From assembly GCF_002483305.1 (NCBI RefSeq), contig NZ_DLHQ01000026.1, positions 62,001 to 126,000 on the forward strand: 64,000 nucleotides of DNA, in the 5' to 3' direction. The stretch's first letter is position 1, and each line of letters begins with the position of its first letter. The stretch is from Brevundimonas sp. UBA7664. Lineage in GTDB: Bacteria; Pseudomonadota; Alphaproteobacteria; Caulobacterales; Caulobacteraceae. Below, one piece after another: positions 1-8,707 of this stretch. The translations under genes and the position numbers were made by a program. The notes below the pieces were generated by a model. The model saw nothing but the letters and a program-made list of their open reading frames with translations. It searched no databases and was not told the origin of the DNA.

Positions 1-112
1 CCGCGGCTCGACCGCCGACGGCAAGGCGATGATCGCCGTCAACATCCGCACCCTGACCGACATCGAACCGTTCAGCTGGACGGCGCAGCGGGTGGACGGG
101 CGCAGCTTCTAG
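1..112 (+). CDS. C-terminal end of an unidentified protein (partial)
   Basis: An open frame runs in from the left edge (codons from base 2) and ends at TAG 110-112, giving 36 residues that end in VDGRSF. The alternating strand-like pattern (MIAVNIRTL, PFSWTAQRV) recalls the last strands of NTF2-like/SnoaL small proteins, but the piece is too short for assignment. Its stop overlaps the stop of the convergent methyltransferase gene. No function is claimed. Confidence 0.5.
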   Translation, partial: RGSTADGKAMIAVNIRTLTDIEPFSWTAQRVDGRSF

Positions 113-906
113 GCCCTGTCGGTCACCGCATAGACCATGATCCCCGTGGCCACGGCCAGGTTCAGGCTGTCGGCCCGGCCGCGCATGGGAATCTTGACGT
201 TGACGTCACAGGCGGCGGCCAGCGCGTCGGTCAGTCCGGCCTGTTCGTTGCCCATCAGGATCAGGGCCGGATATTCGATGGCGGCGTCGTGGTGGCCGAC
301 CGTCGCGTCCAGCCGCGTGCCGATGACGCTGCCGGGCCACATCTGGCGCCAGGCGATGAACTCGGCCGGCGTGGCGCGGGCGATGGCGACCGCAAACACC
401 GAGCCCATGGTCGCCCGCACGGCCTCGACCGAGAAGGGGTCGACGCAGTCGCCGATCAGGATGACCCCGCCGCAGCCGGCCGCGTCGGCGGTGCGGATGA
501 TGGTGCCCAGATTGCCAGGATCGCGGACCTGCTCCAGCGCCACCCAGGCCGGGGCGGTGGCGGGCTGGATGGCCGACAGGGGCGTATAGACCTGGTCGAA
601 CACGCCCAGCACGGTCTGGGGGTTGTCGCGCCGGCTGATCTTCTCGAGGATGGCGTGGGTCACGATCACCACCTCGCCGCCGGCGGCCCGGGTGGCCTCG
701 CGGGCGCGGTCGAGGATCGGATGCGGCCGGGCGTCCTCGCCGACCATCAGCAGCCGCGGCGCGCGGTTCTGATCCAGCGCCTCGCCGATGAATTTCAAGC
801 CCTCGGCGAGGAACCGGCCGGTCGCCTCGCGCTCCTTGCGCATATGCAGCGCGCGGACGTTCTTGACCGTATCATTGGTCAGGGAGGTGATCAGGCGGTC
901 GTTCAT
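109..906 (-). CDS. TrmH/SpoU-family RNA 2'-O-methyltransferase
   Basis: A 265-residue SPOUT methyltransferase that should transfer a methyl group from SAM to a ribose 2'-OH in tRNA or rRNA. An N-terminal substrate-binding region (about 1-105) precedes the SPOUT fold. All three family motifs are visible: RDPGNLGTIIRTADAAG, LILMGNEQAGL and IPMRGRADSLNLAVA, which form the knotted SAM site. The ATG at 906 overlaps the stop of the upstream methyltransferase by 4 bases (ATGA), so the two are probably translationally coupled. The exact target nucleotide cannot be read from the sequence; RlmB-like or TsnR-like activity are both possible. Confidence 0.9.
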   Translation of the reverse strand: MNDRLITSLTNDTVKNVRALHMRKEREATGRFLAEGLKFIGEALDQNRAPRLLMVGEDARPHPILDRAREATRAAGGEVVIVTHAILEKISRRDNPQTVLGVFDQVYTPLSAIQPATAPAWVALEQVRDPGNLGTIIRTADAAGCGGVILIGDCVDPFSVEAVRATMGSVFAVAIARATPAEFIAWRQMWPGSVIGTRLDATVGHHDAAIEYPALILMGNEQAGLTDALAAACDVNVKIPMRGRADSLNLAVATGIMVYAVTDRA

Positions 907-1793
907 GCCGACCAGCGCGCGAAGAAGCTCAGGCCGATGGCTCGCCCGTCCGGCCCGTCCTCGGCCAAGGCCAACTCGCCCCAGTCGATGACCCCGCCGC
1001 GATCCGCGGTGGCTTCTGCCATCAGATGGGCCAGGGACAGGCCGGAGACGCGGGCGGCATAGGCGTTGAGCAGCAGGAAGGAGGCGTCGTCAGAGAGCAG
1101 GGCGGCGCAGTCCTTCAGCAGGGCCGGCATATCCTCGAACAGCCGCCAGACCTCGCCCGTCGGGCCCCGGCCGTATTTCGGCGGATCGAGGATGATGCCG
1201 TCGTATTTCGAGCCGCGCCGGACCTCGCGGGCGACGTATTTGCGGGCGTCCTCGACGATCCAGCGGATCGGGCGGTCGGCCATGCCGGACAGTTCGGCGT
1301 TCTCGCGGGCCCAGGCCACCGACTTCTTGGAGGCGTCGACATGGGTGACCTCAGCCCCCGCGGCGGCGCAGGCGAGGCTGGCGACGCCGGTGTAGCCGAA
1401 CAGATTGAGGATCTTCGGCTGCTTCAGGCGACGAATGCGTCCGTCCAGCCACTCCCAGTTGGCGGCCTGTTCGGGGAAGAAGGCCAGGTGACGAAACGGA
1501 GTGAACCGGCTGGTGAAGCGCACGTCGCGCCACGCCAGGGGGAAGCTGTCGATCGGATTTCCGGCAAACCGCCAGCGGCCGGTCTCGTCCTCGTCGGTCG
1601 GATCGAAGACGGCGTCGGCGGCGTCGAACGCGGCCGGATCGCGCGGCGACCAGAAGCACTGGGGCTCGGGCCGGACCACGGTATGGCGCCCATAGCGCTC
1701 GAGCTTGCGCCCGCCGCCGCTGTCCAGCAGGGCGTAATCCGCCCAGGCGCGGGTGACGAGGGTCTCAGGCGACGGGTTCAGGCGCGGCGACAT
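903..1793 (-). CDS. Class I SAM-dependent rRNA methyltransferase (RlmI/RlmK-like)
   Basis: A 296-residue Rossmann-fold methyltransferase of the COG1092 type, which modifies 23S rRNA. Motif I is ILNLFGYTGVASLACAAAG; an acidic residue follows in VTHVDASKKS; the catalytic motif is ILDPPKYGRG, a DPP-type active site. The frame is open further upstream, but the ATG at 1793 is preferred because the protein then starts just before the conserved YALLDSGGGRKLERYG region and the upstream residues are low-complexity Arg/Pro. It overlaps the end of the glycosyltransferase gene by 29 bases and the TrmH gene by 4, suggesting one operon. Confidence 0.85.
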   Translation of the reverse strand: MSPRLNPSPETLVTRAWADYALLDSGGGRKLERYGRHTVVRPEPQCFWSPRDPAAFDAADAVFDPTDEDETGRWRFAGNPIDSFPLAWRDVRFTSRFTPFRHLAFFPEQAANWEWLDGRIRRLKQPKILNLFGYTGVASLACAAAGAEVTHVDASKKSVAWARENAELSGMADRPIRWIVEDARKYVAREVRRGSKYDGIILDPPKYGRGPTGEVWRLFEDMPALLKDCAALLSDDASFLLLNAYAARVSGLSLAHLMAEATADRGGVIDWGELALAEDGPDGRAIGLSFFARWSA

Positions 1794-3171
1794 GACCCGC
1801 TGATAGGCGGAGAGGCGCGGTCGCGTCCAGCGCATCGTGCGTTTCGGCGGTGGCCGGCGCGGGGTCGTCCGTATCAGGCGATGCGTCGCGCCGGTGCGGG
1901 GTCTTGTCCCAGGCGAAGGGCTCCCGGACCAGCCGCCAGGCGGCATGGGCGAAGGCCACGCTCAACAGGGCCCAGTAGGCCGGCGCCGCGAGCATGTCGA
2001 TCGGGCCATAGGGCACACCGGCGCGCCGGGCCCCGATGGCGCACGACAGCCAGGCCGAGGCGGCCCCGAGCACCAGCACGCTGAGCGCCAGCCGCGGAGT
2101 CTCGGGCGGAAGTCCGGCCACGAGGGGGACCAGCACCGTGACCGCGACCCAGGCGAGGCACAGGCCATGGATCGCCGCCGAGGCAAGGCCCGCGCCCAGC
2201 GTCATCAACAGCGCCAACGCCCCGCGCAGGCCGAGCCGCCAGGGCTGTCGCGTATGCACGCCCCAGGTCTGCAGATACCCCTTCAGCCAGCGCGTTCTCT
2301 GCGGGAGCCAGAGAGGAAACCCGCCCGGCGGCGCTTCCCACGTCGGCCGCGCCAGGACGCCGAGCCGCCAGCCCCGCGACCACAGGCGGAAACCGAGGTC
2401 GGCGTCCTCGGTGACATTCCACGCGTCCCACCCGCCGGCCTCGCGGAGCCGGTCGACCCGGAAATGATTGCTGGTGCCGCCGAGCGGGAAGGGGAGGTCG
2501 AGCCGGGCCATGCCGGGCAGGACCGCCTCGAACAGGCTGGCGTATTCGGCGCTGAACTGACGCGCGATGAAGCCGGGCGCGGCGCGGATGCGGAGCGGCG
2601 CCTGGAGGCAGGCCAGCCGGCCGGTCCGGTCAGCGGCGAAACGCGCGGCCGCTTCGCGCAGTTGTCCGGGGTCGGGAGCGTCCTCGGCGTCATAGACGGT
2701 CAGCAACTCGCCCGTAGCCCGTGCGAGGGCGTAGTTCAGGGCGCGCGGCTTGGTCTGCGGCTTGCCGGGCGGCGTGACGAGGATGTCGAGCCAGTCCGGT
2801 CGCGGCGCGGCGCGGGCGGCGGCGATCGTGTCGTGGTCGTGGGCCTCGAGCACCAGCAGGCCCTGGAGCCGGTCGGCCGGATAGTCGATGCGCGACAGGC
2901 GTTCGATCAGCTGGCCGACGATTTCGGCCTCGTCATGCAAGGCGGCGAGGACGGTGTAGCGGGGCCAGTGTTCCGGAATGGCGGGCTCAGGGAGGCGGAC
3001 GACGCTGACCAGGATCAGCAGCACGCGCCAGAGCGCCACGGCGAGGAAGACGCCCGCCGCGCCGGCGACGACGCCGCTCGCCAGCTGATGGGGCCGAAGC
3101 CACACGATGAGGGCCAGCGCGACCGCGAGGACCACAAGTGTCACAAGCTGGAAGGGCGCGATACCTCTCAT
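1765..3171 (-). CDS. Membrane glycosyltransferase, GT2 (cellulose-synthase-like)
   Basis: A processive-type family 2 glycosyltransferase that would use a nucleotide-sugar at the cytoplasmic face of the inner membrane. Two N-terminal membrane segments lead to the GT-A domain with VYDAEDAPDPG (DxD-type metal site), TEDADLGFRLW (catalytic acidic pair) and QRTRW (the QxxRW acceptor motif), then C-terminal membrane helices. I chose ATG 3171 (468 aa, starting MRGIAPFQLV at the first membrane helix). A TTG at 3261 would add 30 residues but would lie inside the palindrome at 3257-3274. It is the first gene of a probable three-gene operon. Polymer and donor sugar are unknown. Confidence 0.82.
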   Translation of the reverse strand: MRGIAPFQLVTLVVLAVALALIVWLRPHQLASGVVAGAAGVFLAVALWRVLLILVSVVRLPEPAIPEHWPRYTVLAALHDEAEIVGQLIERLSRIDYPADRLQGLLVLEAHDHDTIAAARAAPRPDWLDILVTPPGKPQTKPRALNYALARATGELLTVYDAEDAPDPGQLREAAARFAADRTGRLACLQAPLRIRAAPGFIARQFSAEYASLFEAVLPGMARLDLPFPLGGTSNHFRVDRLREAGGWDAWNVTEDADLGFRLWSRGWRLGVLARPTWEAPPGGFPLWLPQRTRWLKGYLQTWGVHTRQPWRLGLRGALALLMTLGAGLASAAIHGLCLAWVAVTVLVPLVAGLPPETPRLALSVLVLGAASAWLSCAIGARRAGVPYGPIDMLAAPAYWALLSVAFAHAAWRLVREPFAWDKTPHRRDASPDTDDPAPATAETHDALDATAPLRLSAGHVAAPEPVA

Positions 3172-3256
3172 GACCGCGCTCTGTTCGGGCGGCGGCCCAT
3201 ATCGCGCGGCGTCGCGCCGGCGATCTTCCAGATCGCTGATCTCAGCCCTCTCCACT

Positions 3257-3274
3257 ACCAAGGGTTACCTTGGT
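3257..3274. promoter_or_regulatory. Candidate TetR operator (perfect inverted repeat)
   Basis: ACCAAGG-GTTA-CCTTGGT is a perfect 7-base inverted repeat with a 4-base centre. It lies between the divergent glycosyltransferase and TetR genes, 76 bases before the regulator's GTG. Length, symmetry and position are typical of TetR-family operators. That it is bound by the adjacent regulator is inference. Confidence 0.55.
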
Positions 3275-3327
3275 GATTCGCGCGGAGCAAGTGGTTGGCG
3301 CGAGCCGGGGAATGCCGCTATTCAGGG

Positions 3328-3339
3328 CCGGACGTCCGG
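3328..3339. promoter_or_regulatory. 12-base palindrome upstream of the TetR gene
   Basis: CCGGACGTCCGG is fully self-complementary and ends 10 bases before the proposed GTG start, overlapping the likely ribosome binding region (GGAG, 3337-3340). In GC-rich DNA such a palindrome can be coincidence, so it is only a secondary operator candidate. Confidence 0.25.
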
Positions 3340-3349
3340 AGCCCGCCGC

Positions 3350-3982
3350 GTGACCCTCGCCACCCCCCCGAACCTGCGTTCGCAACGCAAGCCCAAGGGC
3401 GAAGGCCATGCGCGTCGCGCGGAGATTCTGGCCGCCGCCGAACGCATCTTCGTCGAGCATGGCTATGAGGGGGCGACGATCCGCAAGATTGCCGACGAGG
3501 TCGGCCTGTCCTCGACCGCGCTCTACATGCATTTCGCCGAGAAGGGCGAAATCCTCCACGAAATCTGCCGCCAGGCCTTCGCCGCCCTGCTGGAGATGAA
3601 CGAGTCGATCGTGGCCGAGCCGGGCGGGCCCGAGGCGCGGCTGAGGCGGATGATGGCGGCCTATATCGAATTCGGCTTCGCCAACCCCAACGCCTATCGG
3701 CTGATCTATATGACCCGGCCGGCGGAGCTGCAGCACGGCGCCCTGTCGGCGGCGCAGGAGCTGGGCGGCTCGCTGTACCGGTCGTTCGAACAGGTGGTCG
3801 AGGACGCCGAGGCCGCCGGCCTGCTGCGCGGCGACGCCCGGACGACGGCCCAGGCGCTGTGGGCCGGGTGCCATGGGGTGGTGTCGCTGGTGATCACCAA
3901 ACCCTATTTTGACTGGGTCGATCGCGAGACGCTGGTGACCACCCTGCTTGAGGGGTTGTTCGCGGGCCTGCTGAAACCGTGA
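3350..3982 (+). CDS. TetR/AcrR-family transcriptional regulator
   Basis: A 210-residue repressor-type protein. The N-terminal helix-turn-helix is at about residues 43-62 (TIRKIADEVGLSSTALYMHF), preceded by a basic arm. The C-terminal half, with PNAYRLIYMTRP and ALWAGCHGVVSL, resembles the WHG ligand-binding domain. The GTG at 3350 was chosen because GGAG lies 8 bases upstream and the residues before it are not protein-like. It overlaps the binding-protein gene by 4 bases, so it is probably cotranscribed with the ABC importer and controls it. The ligand is unknown; corrinoid, haem or siderophore are reasonable guesses from context. Confidence 0.88.
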   Translation: MTLATPPNLRSQRKPKGEGHARRAEILAAAERIFVEHGYEGATIRKIADEVGLSSTALYMHFAEKGEILHEICRQAFAALLEMNESIVAEPGGPEARLRRMMAAYIEFGFANPNAYRLIYMTRPAELQHGALSAAQELGGSLYRSFEQVVEDAEAAGLLRGDARTTAQALWAGCHGVVSLVITKPYFDWVDRETLVTTLLEGLFAGLLKP

Positions 3983-4776
3983 GGTGGCTCGCATGGGGGC
4001 TGGCCGGGCTGGCGATGGTCGGAGCCGGCGTCGCCGAGGCCCGGCCGTTGCGGGTGATGGCGCTGGACCAGTGCGCCGACCAGTATGTGCTGGCCCTGAG
4101 GCCGGACGCCGAACTGGCCCTGTCGCCACGCGCCGATGATCCCGACGCCTGGTTGCGCGAGGCGGCCGCCGGACGACGTCGGGTGCGCCCGACGCTGGAG
4201 GCGGCGATCGCATTCCGGCCGGATGTGGTGGTGCGCTACTGGGGCGGCGAACCGCGCCTTCTGGCCCGGCTGGAAGCGACGGGCGTGCGGGTCGTCACCA
4301 TAGCGGATGCGACGGATTTCAACGGGGTGCGGGCGGATATTCGTGCGGTGGCGCAAGGTCTGGGCGTGCCCGCCCGTGGCCAGGCCCTCGCGGCGCGGAT
4401 GGATGCGACGCTGCGGGACGCCGCGCCCGGTCCAGAGACGCCGGAACGGTCGGCGCTGTATCTGACGGCGGGGGGGTTCACGGCCGGCAAGGGGACGCTG
4501 GTGGACGCCATCCTGAAGGCGGCCGGGTTCAGCAATGCGGCCAGGGGGCCGTTCTTCGCCCCGGTCAGCGTCGAGCGGATCGCCCTGTTTCCGCCCGCGC
4601 GGTTCGTGCTGGGCTTCTTCGACCAGACGCGCAGCGACTGGCGCGGGCCGGGTCGGCATCCGGTCGTGCGGCGAGTGGCGAAGGGGCGGGTGGCGGCAAG
4701 GCTGCCGGCGGAGGCCCTGACCTGCCCGGCCTGGTTCGCGGCCGATGCGGCGGCGATGCTGAAGGCCGCGGCGTGA
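3979..4776 (+). CDS. ABC importer periplasmic binding protein (BtuF/FepB-like)
   Basis: A 265-residue exported binding protein with a signal peptide (about residues 1-22, ending AEA). ALDQCADQYVLAL near the mature N-terminus and FRPDVVVRYWGG match the helical-backbone fold of binding proteins for cobalamin, haem or ferric siderophores. It starts at GTG 3979, overlapping the TetR stop, and its own stop overlaps the permease start. Order TetR, binding protein, permease, ATPase indicates one operon. No TonB-dependent receptor lies in the window, and I saw no cobalamin riboswitch upstream, so the substrate remains open. Confidence 0.82.
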   Translation: MRWLAWGLAGLAMVGAGVAEARPLRVMALDQCADQYVLALRPDAELALSPRADDPDAWLREAAAGRRRVRPTLEAAIAFRPDVVVRYWGGEPRLLARLEATGVRVVTIADATDFNGVRADIRAVAQGLGVPARGQALAARMDATLRDAAPGPETPERSALYLTAGGFTAGKGTLVDAILKAAGFSNAARGPFFAPVSVERIALFPPARFVLGFFDQTRSDWRGPGRHPVVRRVAKGRVAARLPAEALTCPAWFAADAAAMLKAAA

Positions 4777-5762
4777 CCCGGCCGTCCAGGCTTACGCTGG
4801 TTCTCGCAGGCCTGATCGCGGTGGCGGCGGTGATGGGAATCCTGCTGGGCGAGACCGTTTTCAACATGGCGCAGATCACCCAGGCCTTTACCGATCCGGG
4901 CTCCGGACCGGCGGAGGTGTTCTGGCAGGTCCGGGCGCCGCGCGTGGCGACGGCGCTGATGGTGGGTGCGGCGCTGGGTCTGTCAGGCGCGGTGATGCAG
5001 GGATTGTTACGCAATCCGCTGGCCGATCCGGGCGTGCTGGGCGTGTCGGCGGCGGCGGCCCTGGCGGCGGCGGGTGCCATTGTGCTCGGCGCGGCGGCGA
5101 TCCCGGGCGCGGTCGAGGTCTCGGCCCTGATCGGCGCCGGTCTGGCGGGAGGCTTGCTGATCCTGTTCTCAGCGCGGGTGCGCTCGCCCGAGGCGCTGAT
5201 CCTGTTCGGGGTGGCGGTGTCCAGCTTCGCCGGCGCGGCCACCGCCCTGATCTTCAACCTGTCGCCATCGCCCATCGCCACGGCCGAGGTGATGAACTGG
5301 CTGCTGGGCTCGGTGCAGAATCGGAGCTGGATCGACGTGGCCTGGGTGACCCCGGCGGTGCTGGTGGCCGCTGCATTGGCGGCCGCGGCGGCGCCGGGGC
5401 TGCGGATGCTGAGCCTCGGCGAGGAAACGGCGCGGACCTCGGGCCTGCCGATGGCGCGCCTGAGGCTGCTGGCCTTGGCGGCCACGGCGCTGGCGGCCGG
5501 CGCGGCGGTGGCCGTGGCCGGGGTGATCGGCTTCGTCGGTCTGGCGGCGCCGCATCTGGTGCGCAGCGCGGTGCGGGGCGATCCGGGGCGGCTGCTGCTG
5601 CCCTCGGCCCTGGCGGGGGCGCTGATGCTGGTGGTCGCGGACCTGCTGGCGCGGATGACGCCGACCGATCAGGAATTGAAGCTGGGCGTGTTCACCGCCC
5701 TGGTAGGGGCGCCGCTGTTCGCGCTGATCGCCTGGCGGGCGGCAAGGGAGTGGCGGCTGTGA
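4773..5762 (+). CDS. FecCD-family ABC transporter permease
   Basis: A 329-residue polytopic inner-membrane protein of the BtuC/FecCD family, the channel for siderophore, haem or cobalamin uptake. Family landmarks are VRAPRVATALMVGAALGLSG near the N-terminus, RNPLADPGVLGV, and FVGLAAPHLVR near the C-terminus, the last being the coupling region that contacts the ATPase. About ten hydrophobic segments are visible. It starts at GTG 4773, inside the end of the binding-protein gene, and overlaps the ATPase start. Confidence 0.92.
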   Translation: MTRPSRLTLVLAGLIAVAAVMGILLGETVFNMAQITQAFTDPGSGPAEVFWQVRAPRVATALMVGAALGLSGAVMQGLLRNPLADPGVLGVSAAAALAAAGAIVLGAAAIPGAVEVSALIGAGLAGGLLILFSARVRSPEALILFGVAVSSFAGAATALIFNLSPSPIATAEVMNWLLGSVQNRSWIDVAWVTPAVLVAAALAAAAAPGLRMLSLGEETARTSGLPMARLRLLALAATALAAGAAVAVAGVIGFVGLAAPHLVRSAVRGDPGRLLLPSALAGALMLVVADLLARMTPTDQELKLGVFTALVGAPLFALIAWRAAREWRL

Positions 5763-6556
5763 GCGCGATGGGCCTGACGGGCGCCACGGCCATGCTGGGC
5801 GCCAGGACCGTGCTGGACGGGGTCGACCTGTCGGTGGCCGCCGGCGAGCTCGTGGCCGTGGTCGGGCCGAACGGCGCGGGCAAGTCGAGCGCGATCCGGG
5901 CGCTGGCTGGCCTGCTGCCGCTGACGGCCGGACGGGCGCGATTGAACGGGGACGATGTGGCCGGTCTGTCGCCGCGCGAGCGTGCGGCGCGGGCCGCCTA
6001 TCTGCCGCAGGAGCGGCGAATCGCCTGGAACCTGCCCGCCGTCGAGGTCGCCGCCCTGGGTGCGCCCTTTCTCAACGGCGTCGACGCCCTGACCGCCGCC
6101 CGCGCCGCGCTGGACGAGGTCGAGGCCGGGCATCTGGCGGACCGGGGCGTGGCCGAGATGTCGGGCGGCGAGCGGGCGAGGGTCCTGCTGGCGCGGGCGC
6201 TGGCGACGGGCGCCCAGGCCTTGCTGGCCGATGAGCCAACCGCCGGGCTCGACCCCGAGGCGCAGCTGATGGTGCTGGATCGGCTGAAAGGCCGGGCGAG
6301 GACGGGGCAGGCGGTGCTGGTCAGCCTGCACGACCTCGCGCTGGCGGCGCGGTTCGCGGATCGGGTCGTGGTGCTGGAGAGAGGGCGGGTTGTGGCCAAC
6401 GGCGCGCCGATGACGGCGCTGACGCCGGCGGTCATGGCGAACACTTTCGGGCTGACGGCGCGGTGGGTCGAAGGACCCGACGGACCGCTGTTGTCGAGCG
6501 GTCGCTACTCCGCCGGTTCGCCCTCGGGCGCGCGCACGCCGTCGGCGCCGGCATAG
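5759..6556 (+). CDS. ABC transporter ATP-binding protein (FecE/BtuD-like)
   Basis: The cytoplasmic ATPase of the importer. Walker A is GPNGAGKS, the signature is MSGGERARVLLARAL, Walker B with catalytic Glu is ALLADEPTAGLD, and the switch histidine is in SLHDLALA. GTG 5759 overlaps the permease stop (GTGA) and is preferred; GTG 5750 would add three residues. Its last 52 bases overlap the end of the convergent transglycosylase gene (6505-6556), and the final residues (about SSGRYSAGSPSG onward) are low complexity, so the C-terminal tail is probably unimportant. Confidence 0.92.
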   Translation: MSAMGLTGATAMLGARTVLDGVDLSVAAGELVAVVGPNGAGKSSAIRALAGLLPLTAGRARLNGDDVAGLSPRERAARAAYLPQERRIAWNLPAVEVAALGAPFLNGVDALTAARAALDEVEAGHLADRGVAEMSGGERARVLLARALATGAQALLADEPTAGLDPEAQLMVLDRLKGRARTGQAVLVSLHDLALAARFADRVVVLERGRVVANGAPMTALTPAVMANTFGLTARWVEGPDGPLLSSGRYSAGSPSGARTPSAPA

Positions 6557-8610
6557 GTGTAAGGGCTGGGGCCCGCCGGGGCGCCGCGGCGCAGGTCGGA
6601 CGACAGGGTCAGCGGGGCCGAGCCGCCGTTCAGGCGGGCCCGATAAACCTGCATATTTTCCATGACTCGCATCATGTAGTTGCGAGTTTCGGTGAAGGGC
6701 GCGCACTCGATGAAGTCGACCGGATCGACCGCGCCGCCGCGCGGATCGCCGCAACGGGCGATCCATTGCGGGGGGCGGGCGGGACCCGCGTTGTAGCCGA
6801 TGGTGGTCAGCAGCATCGAACCGCCGAAATCGCTGGTCAGGTCGCCGAGGTGGAAACTGCCCAGCGTCATGTTGAAGTCGCCGTCGTACAGCCGCTCGTC
6901 GGAATAGGGCAGACCCAGCTGGCGGGCCACGGCGCGACCGGTGGCGGGCAGGAATTGCATCATGCCGCGGGCGTTGGCGTGGGAACGGGCGCGGGGGTCG
7001 AAGCTGGATTCCTGGCGCGTGATGGCGAGAGTGAACTCCAGCGGCGCGGCGCCCGGCACGGACGGCGGAATCCGGATCGGATACTGGCGCTCGGGCATCA
7101 GGAAGCCCCGCTGGCTGGCGGCCCGCCCGATCATCATGGCGGTGAAGCCTTCGCCGTAGTTGCGCGACAGGTCCATCAGCAGGGCCAGGCCCTCGGGTCC
7201 GGGCAGGTCATCGTCGAGCTGATAGGCGAAGACACGGAACAGGCTGGCCTCGCCGGTCTCGCCGAGGATGCGCAGGGCGCGCACCACCTCATTGGCCTCG
7301 AAGGCGGCAATGTCGGCGCTGGTCGGGACCGGGTCGGCCGGCAGGGTGATCGTGGTCAGGCCGGCCTTCTCGGCGGCCAGCTGGCCGTAGAAGGTCTGGA
7401 TGTGGCGGGCGCCGTCCCGATAGTGCTGAACCGCAGCGGGCGTATTGCCCTGGGCCTCGGCGGCGCGACCCAGCCAGTAGAGGGCGCGGCCCTGGGTGAT
7501 CGGCGTCGACGACATCTGACGCAGGGCCTCGAAATGGCGCGTCGCGCGGGCCGGGTCGTTCAGCTTCACCAGCGCCGCCCAGCCGGCGAAGAACTCGGCG
7601 TCGACCATGCGTTCGCCGCCGGGGAAGCCGTGGCCGGCCATGGAATCATAGGCCGCCTGCCAGTTCCGACGCTCCAGCGCGTCGAGGAAATAGTTGCGGC
7701 GCTCGCTCCACAGGGTGTTCTGGCCCTCGGTGTGTGAGGGGGCCGGCGGCAGGGCGGCCAGCAGGGCGAAGCCCTCCGACTGGCGGTTCTGGGACCGCAG
7801 GATGCGGACACGCTCCAGCACCACGGCGGGATCCATCGCCTGCGACGGGCTGAGGTTGGCGACCACGGCGTCCGGACTGTAGGCGGTGCGCAGGGCCATG
7901 GCCGCCTCGGCGACGGCGCGGCGCTCGGACGAGACCAACTGGATCATGGCCCGTGTCGCCGGTCCATGCGGGCCGAGCAGCAGCATGTTCAGCCGCGCCT
8001 CATGGTCCGCCTGGGTCAGGGCGGCGCCCCAGCGGGTCAGCACGCGCGACTGGGTCGCCTCCTCGAACGATCGGGTGCGCCACCATTCGCCGATCAGCCG
8101 GCGGGCCTCTTCGCCGCGTCCGCCCTGTTCGAGCGCTTCGGCGAGGGCGATCGCCCCCTCGATCGTCGTGGGGCTGCGCTGCGCGAACAGGGCCAGCGCC
8201 GAGGCGCTGCCGGCGTAGGACCGGTCCAGCACCTGTTCGGCGGCGGTGCGGCGGCTCTCGGCGCGCGGCCAGCCGGCGAATCCGCGCTGGGCGGCGGCCA
8301 GATCGCTGTAGGGCATCTGGGCGGCCGAGGTATCGAGCAGGGCCCATTCGACCAGCTTGCGGGCGACCGGGTCGCTGATCTGTGCGGCGGCATTGCGGGC
8401 GCCGGAGATGTCACGCGCGCGGGCGGCGGCCAGACCCTGGCGGAAAAGCACGGTGTCCTGATCGTTGAGCAGCCGGGCCTGGTTGCTGACCGGCCCCGAG
8501 GCCACGGCGCTGTAGGGGACCTCCTGGGGCAGCAGGCTCTCGGGCGCGGGGACAAGCAGGGCCAATGCGGCCGCAAGGCTGGTAGCGATCATTGCCTGTC
8601 CGATCTCCAT
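6505..8610 (-). CDS. Soluble lytic murein transglycosylase (Slt family)
   Basis: A roughly 701-residue periplasmic enzyme that cleaves peptidoglycan between MurNAc and GlcNAc to give 1,6-anhydro ends. An N-terminal signal peptide is followed by a long alpha-helical superhelix and a C-terminal lysozyme-like domain. The catalytic Glu is at about residue 534 in ITRQESSFDP; ARGMMQFLPATG and TIGYNAGP complete the Slt signature. ATG 8610 gives MEIGQAMIATSLAAAL before the hydrophobic core; ATG 8592 is also possible. The gene diverges from dapA and converges on the ABC ATPase. Confidence 0.9.
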   Translation of the reverse strand: MEIGQAMIATSLAAALALLVPAPESLLPQEVPYSAVASGPVSNQARLLNDQDTVLFRQGLAAARARDISGARNAAAQISDPVARKLVEWALLDTSAAQMPYSDLAAAQRGFAGWPRAESRRTAAEQVLDRSYAGSASALALFAQRSPTTIEGAIALAEALEQGGRGEEARRLIGEWWRTRSFEEATQSRVLTRWGAALTQADHEARLNMLLLGPHGPATRAMIQLVSSERRAVAEAAMALRTAYSPDAVVANLSPSQAMDPAVVLERVRILRSQNRQSEGFALLAALPPAPSHTEGQNTLWSERRNYFLDALERRNWQAAYDSMAGHGFPGGERMVDAEFFAGWAALVKLNDPARATRHFEALRQMSSTPITQGRALYWLGRAAEAQGNTPAAVQHYRDGARHIQTFYGQLAAEKAGLTTITLPADPVPTSADIAAFEANEVVRALRILGETGEASLFRVFAYQLDDDLPGPEGLALLMDLSRNYGEGFTAMMIGRAASQRGFLMPERQYPIRIPPSVPGAAPLEFTLAITRQESSFDPRARSHANARGMMQFLPATGRAVARQLGLPYSDERLYDGDFNMTLGSFHLGDLTSDFGGSMLLTTIGYNAGPARPPQWIARCGDPRGGAVDPVDFIECAPFTETRNYMMRVMENMQVYRARLNGGSAPLTLSSDLRRGAPAGPSPYTYAGADGVRAPEGEPAE

Positions 8611-8707
8611 GCGTCGCGGTTGCGGTCGGGCGACCGGCAACCTACCCTCCAACGCTTAATATCCGGCGACTGTCGCCCCGATCTTCCACGCAGGACCAAC
8701 TGTCTCA

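Noticed and set aside
3275..3349. Cobalamin riboswitch before the TetR/ABC operon
   Set aside because: I looked for the B12-box (GCCACTG-type) and its flanking stems and did not find them.
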